Source: an uncultured Bacilli bacterium
GTDB taxonomy: Bacteria > Bacillota_I > Bacilli_A > RFN20 > CAG-631
Length of the DNA stretch: 9,713 bases
Assembly: GCA_934202505.1 (NCBI GenBank)
Contig: CAKPXW010000061.1
Coordinates: 1 to 9,713, forward strand
Direction of reading: 5' to 3'
Shown here: piece by piece, positions 7,633-9,713 of the stretch
Layout of the letters: each line of letters opens with the position of its first letter
Position numbering within the stretch: the stretch's first letter is position 1
Program-made: the position numbers and the translations under genes
Notes under the pieces: generated by a model
What the model saw: the letters and a program-made list of their open reading frames with translations, nothing else
Told to the model about the DNA's origin: nothing
Database searches by the model: none

Positions 7633-8043
7633 ATGCCAGCTAAGAAAAAAGCAGTCGCTGTACGTTATATGGGTACAGGAAGACGTAAATCTTCTGTTGC
7701 TAGAGTTACTTTAGTTCCAGGTTCTGGAAATATTACAGTAAATGGACAAAAAGTTGAAGATTATCTTCCACTTGCAACATTTGTAATGGATTTAAAACAA
7801 CCTTTAACAGCAACTTCAAATGAAACTCGTTTTGATGTAACTGTTGATGTTAAAGGAGGAGGCTATAGTGGACAAACTGGTGCTATTAGACTTGGTATTG
7901 CAAGAGCATTACTAGAAGCATCAGCAGATTATAGACCAACTTTAAAGACACTAGGTTTATTAACAAGAGATGCACGTGCTAAAGAACGTAAGAAATACGG
8001 TCTTAAAAAAGCAAGAAGAGCTCCACAATTCTCAAAACGTTAG
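7633..8043 (+). CDS. rpsI: 30S ribosomal protein S9
   Basis: Small-subunit protein of the head domain; its C-terminal tail reaches the P site and contacts the anticodon loop of bound tRNA. Evidence: 136 residues with MGTGRRKSSVARV (13-25), the S9 signature GGGYSGQTGAIRLGIARALL (75-94), LLTRDARAKERKKYGLKKAR (109-128) and the invariant terminal RRAPQFSKR (128-136). A short basic N-terminal extension (MPAKKKAVAV) precedes the core. AGGAGG (7619-7624) overlaps the rplM stop codon and stands 8 bases before ATG, so the two genes are almost certainly translated from one mRNA, as in most bacteria. A strong terminator begins 10 bases after the stop. Confidence 0.98.
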   Translation: MPAKKKAVAVRYMGTGRRKSSVARVTLVPGSGNITVNGQKVEDYLPLATFVMDLKQPLTATSNETRFDVTVDVKGGGYSGQTGAIRLGIARALLEASADYRPTLKTLGLLTRDARAKERKKYGLKKARRAPQFSKR

Positions 8044-8053
8044 TATATTTTCG

Positions 8054-8080
8054 AAAGGTTCAATTATTGAACCTTTTTTT
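8054..8080 (+). terminator. Intrinsic terminator of the rplM-rpsI operon
   Basis: AAAGGTTCAA (8054-8063) pairs perfectly with TTGAACCTTT (8067-8076) around a 3-base loop (the closing pairs may open to give a larger one), continuing into a T-run to 8080. It immediately follows rpsI. Confidence 0.92.
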
Positions 8081-8084
8081 GTAC

Positions 8085-8116
8085 AAAAAAAGCCTATAAA
8101 ATTTTTTATAGACTTT
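8085..8116 (-). terminator. Intrinsic terminator of the minus-strand unit
   Basis: Read on the minus strand, AAAGTCTATAAA (8116-8105) pairs with TTTATAGGCTTT (8100-8089) through a 12-bp stem with one G-U wobble and a 4-base loop, then runs into further T (complement of the A-run 8085-8091). On the plus strand the wobble becomes a C/A mismatch, so the hairpin is better formed in the minus-strand RNA. It lies 13 bases after the stop of the membrane-protein gene. Confidence 0.8.
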
Positions 8117-8128
8117 AATATAAAACAT

Positions 8129-9097
8129 TTACATCAAATTTATTTGCTCAGAATATGGAAGTGATTTTGAAATATTTTTATTGTATTTAGCTTTTTTTAG
8201 TAAATAGTTTAAAATGTAACAAATAGGTCCTAAAATTATAATAACAAATGATAATATAAAGATAAATTTATTAAATGTTGGTCTAATTGAACCTTCTTTC
8301 AAACTATATTCAAGTATTGCAAGAGGATTATTACAAATAGGATCACTAATTTTCCCATTATAAGCGTTATAGGTAATAGTAACTATTTCCTTACCAGTAT
8401 CAAAATTAAATACATAGAATGGAACCACAAATACAATATCAGAATAATCATATTTGTAATCTACTAAATTAATTTTATTGATATGGCGTGATTTACCTAA
8501 TTCCTCGGCTTTTAATGACTTTAATTTATCAATTAGATTCTTTTTCATAATTTTCATACTTCTTTTTTGGTCATAATCAAATTCAACATTTGAAATTTTA
8601 TGTGCTAAGAATCCATCTTCTAGTTCATTTACAATTTCTGATGTTTCAATAGTATTATAATCAGTGTTTTCAATTTTTTCATGGTTAATTAAATCATAAG
8701 AAAATCCACCATCAAATAAACTTTCAAAAACATTAATATCGATATTTGTATTATAAACATGTGGATTAATTTCTACTAAATTTCCATTTAAATAATAATT
8801 GTATGAAAATTCAACTGAAGAAATGTGAAATAAAGAGCCAAGTACATTATAATATTCTTGATGAACACTTGCTTTATCTACTAATTCTTTTAATTTGTTC
8901 CTTAATTTTTTTTCTAAAATAAATTCTCTTATTTTGCCATCATTAATGTATTTTTTTACATCTTCTTTTGCTTGTTCAAGTGAAATGTTTTTTCTTACAA
9001 TCATTACTTGATTGTCTTTAATACCTTCTAAATAGATGTCTAAATTTTTAACTAATTCAGCTTTCGTATTTACTAAATACTCATTTCTTGTCTTCAT
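8129..9097 (-). CDS. Uncharacterised protein with one C-terminal transmembrane helix
   Basis: I do not recognise a named family. The 322-residue protein starts at ATG 9097, because GGAGGG (9113-9108) is a ribosome binding site 10 bases upstream; a TTG at 9115 overlaps that site and is not a plausible start. Residues 1-80 are charged and probably helical, with no signal peptide. Residues 90-260 are Asn/Asp/Tyr-rich with beta-strand character. VVPFYVFNFDTGKEIVTITYNAYNGKISD (224-252) loosely recalls a strand motif, P-x-W-x-x...GKxYxxxVNGxTGK, seen near the membrane anchors of some bacterial zinc-ribbon membrane proteins, but there is no zinc ribbon here. A single helix at about 278-300 is followed by a Lys-rich tail. 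The positive tail suggests a cytosolic C-terminus while the absent signal peptide suggests a cytosolic N-domain, so topology is unclear. It lies 57 bases downstream of the response regulator on the same strand and is probably co-transcribed with or controlled by it. A terminator follows. Confidence 0.8.
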   Translation of the reverse strand: MKTRNEYLVNTKAELVKNLDIYLEGIKDNQVMIVRKNISLEQAKEDVKKYINDGKIREFILEKKLRNKLKELVDKASVHQEYYNVLGSLFHISSVEFSYNYYLNGNLVEINPHVYNTNIDINVFESLFDGGFSYDLINHEKIENTDYNTIETSEIVNELEDGFLAHKISNVEFDYDQKRSMKIMKKNLIDKLKSLKAEELGKSRHINKINLVDYKYDYSDIVFVVPFYVFNFDTGKEIVTITYNAYNGKISDPICNNPLAILEYSLKEGSIRPTFNKFIFILSFVIIILGPICYILNYLLKKAKYNKNISKSLPYSEQINLM

Positions 9098-9138
9098 AAA
9101 TAATATACCCTCCAAAGATATATTAATACTAACAATTC

Positions 9139-9159
9139 AAGTGCTAAAAAAGTGCTAAA
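9139..9159 (-). repeat. 11-bp-period direct repeat between regulator and membrane-protein genes
   Basis: On the minus strand TTTAGCACTT occurs at 9159-9150 and again at 9148-9139, an exact 10-base repeat with one base between copies, giving an 11-bp period (about one helical turn). It overlaps the stop codon of the regulator gene and lies 42-62 bases upstream of the membrane-protein ATG. TTAGCA of the second copy followed after 16 bases by TAATAT forms a weak -35/-10 pair (4/6 each). SARP-type activators are known to bind direct repeats of this spacing next to a -35, so a binding site is plausible but not shown. Confidence 0.5.
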
Positions 9160-9713
9160 TTTCACTTAAATTCGATAAATAGTTTTGCGTTTCTAAAGAC
9201 CATTCATAGCTTGTTAGATATAGACCTTTGTATAAATTTTTGCTACCTTTTAGCATTTCCCAATAATCGCAAGCAATTATTTTGTTTATATGCAAAAGAG
9301 CTCTTTGAAAGGAAACAAGATTTTCTAAATTATTTTCTTTTAAAGTTTTTCTAAGTTTCCAAACAGCATCACGATAAAGAATCTTACTTTTATCTATATC
9401 GATATCAGGCCACATAGCGCAAATTGCTTCTTCCATAGGAACATTGCTACCATTTCTATCTACTAATAATGCTAATAATTCTTTACTCTTTTTTGAATAA
9501 AAGTTAATGGGAATATTATTAATCATTAAATCAAAATTTCCAAAAGTATGTAAAAAATATTTATTAGTGTCATTATTAATCTTTTGTAGAATGTTTTGAA
9601 ACTCATTTTTAGTAAAAGGCTTAGAAATTATAGCTAATAAATTATTTTTAAATTTATTAATGATATAGTTTTTATCAAAAACATAACCTGTTATAAAAAT
9701 TATTTTAATATTA
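9155..9713 (-). CDS. Response regulator with SARP-like winged-helix domain (N-terminus beyond right edge)
   Basis: The frame is open to the right edge, so the ATG at 9526 is internal; 185 residues are visible, translated here from the minus strand. The first segment (IIFITGYVFDKNY ... AIISKPFTKNEF) is the end of a receiver domain: a beta-4-like IIFITGY and the conserved Lys-Pro pair of beta-5. The phosphoacceptor Asp would lie off the window. Then comes a SARP/OmpR-like winged helix (FGNFDLMINN..INFYSKKSKELLALLVD, MEEAICAMWPD, LYRDAVWKLRKTL) and a short BTAD-like tail (CDYWEMLKGSKNLYKGLYLTSYEW). This matches a family of receiver-SARP regulators common in Clostridia and relatives. It is probably a transcription factor responding to a histidine kinase, which is not seen. 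The TAG stop falls in the 11-bp repeat. The membrane-protein gene follows on the same strand and is a candidate target or partner. Confidence 0.82.
   Translation of the reverse strand, partial: NIKIIFITGYVFDKNYIINKFKNNLLAIISKPFTKNEFQNILQKINNDTNKYFLHTFGNFDLMINNIPINFYSKKSKELLALLVDRNGSNVPMEEAICAMWPDIDIDKSKILYRDAVWKLRKTLKENNLENLVSFQRALLHINKIIACDYWEMLKGSKNLYKGLYLTSYEWSLETQNYLSNLSEI

Noticed and set aside
7970..8164. 64-codon plus-strand frame starting inside rpsI
   Set aside because: It overlaps the conserved end of S9 in another frame, reads through the rpsI terminator and the convergent terminator, and has no ribosome binding site.
9098..9115. TTG start adding six residues to the membrane protein
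   Set aside because: The TTG overlaps the GGAGGG ribosome binding site that serves the ATG at 9097.
9155..9526. Short stand-alone 123-residue DNA-binding protein starting at ATG 9526
   Set aside because: The frame stays open to the window edge and the upstream residues (IIFITGY, ISKPFTKNEF) are the end of a receiver domain, so the ATG is internal.
1..9713. Recoding of UGA as Trp, as in mycoplasmas
   Set aside because: Trp positions in polC and rplM are encoded by UGG and the conserved proteins contain no in-frame UGA, so the standard code is enough.
1..9713. CRISPR array or inverted repeats of an insertion sequence
   Set aside because: No regularly spaced repeat with unique spacers was seen, and no matching terminal inverted repeats were found around the nuclease gene.

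Overview
The window is a very AT-rich piece of a low-GC Gram-positive chromosome. A PolC-type replicative polymerase, a candidate L13 leader ahead of rplM-rpsI, strong AGGAGG ribosome binding sites and hairpin-plus-T-run terminators all point to Firmicutes/Bacillota. UGG is used for Trp and no in-frame UGA is read through in the conserved genes, so the standard bacterial code fits. The composition and the Asn/Lys/Ile-rich proteins suggest an uncultured gut Bacilli or Mycoplasmatota-like lineage, but that placement is inference.

Layout. 1-649 is the C-terminal half of a site-2 protease (rseP), cut by the left edge and closed by a terminator. 793-5133 is a complete polC with its own promoter. 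5198-6181 is prs (PRPP synthase), ending in a strong bipartite terminator. 6331-6951 is a short Rpn-type PD-(D/E)XK nuclease gene that looks like accessory cargo between housekeeping genes. 6952-7182 holds an AT-rich stretch of about 140 bases without recognised content, then a near-consensus promoter and a probable L13 autoregulatory leader. 7183-8043 is the rplM-rpsI operon with a terminator. Facing it on the minus strand is a two-gene unit: a response regulator with a SARP-like DNA-binding domain (9155-9713, N-terminus beyond the right edge), followed by an unrecognised protein with one C-terminal membrane helix (8129-9097). Each side of the convergent junction has its own terminator.

How the genes relate. 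Most of the window is ordinary core machinery: membrane proteolysis, leading-strand replication, PRPP for nucleotide synthesis and two ribosomal proteins. The least explained part is the minus-strand pair. The regulator belongs to a family whose members bind direct repeats with a one-turn period, and just downstream of its reading frame, ahead of the membrane-protein gene, lies an 11-bp-period direct repeat. This could be an autoregulated regulator/effector module, but it rests on sequence reading only. I did not find a CRISPR array, tRNA, rRNA, complete insertion sequence or an evident new multi-gene defence system.
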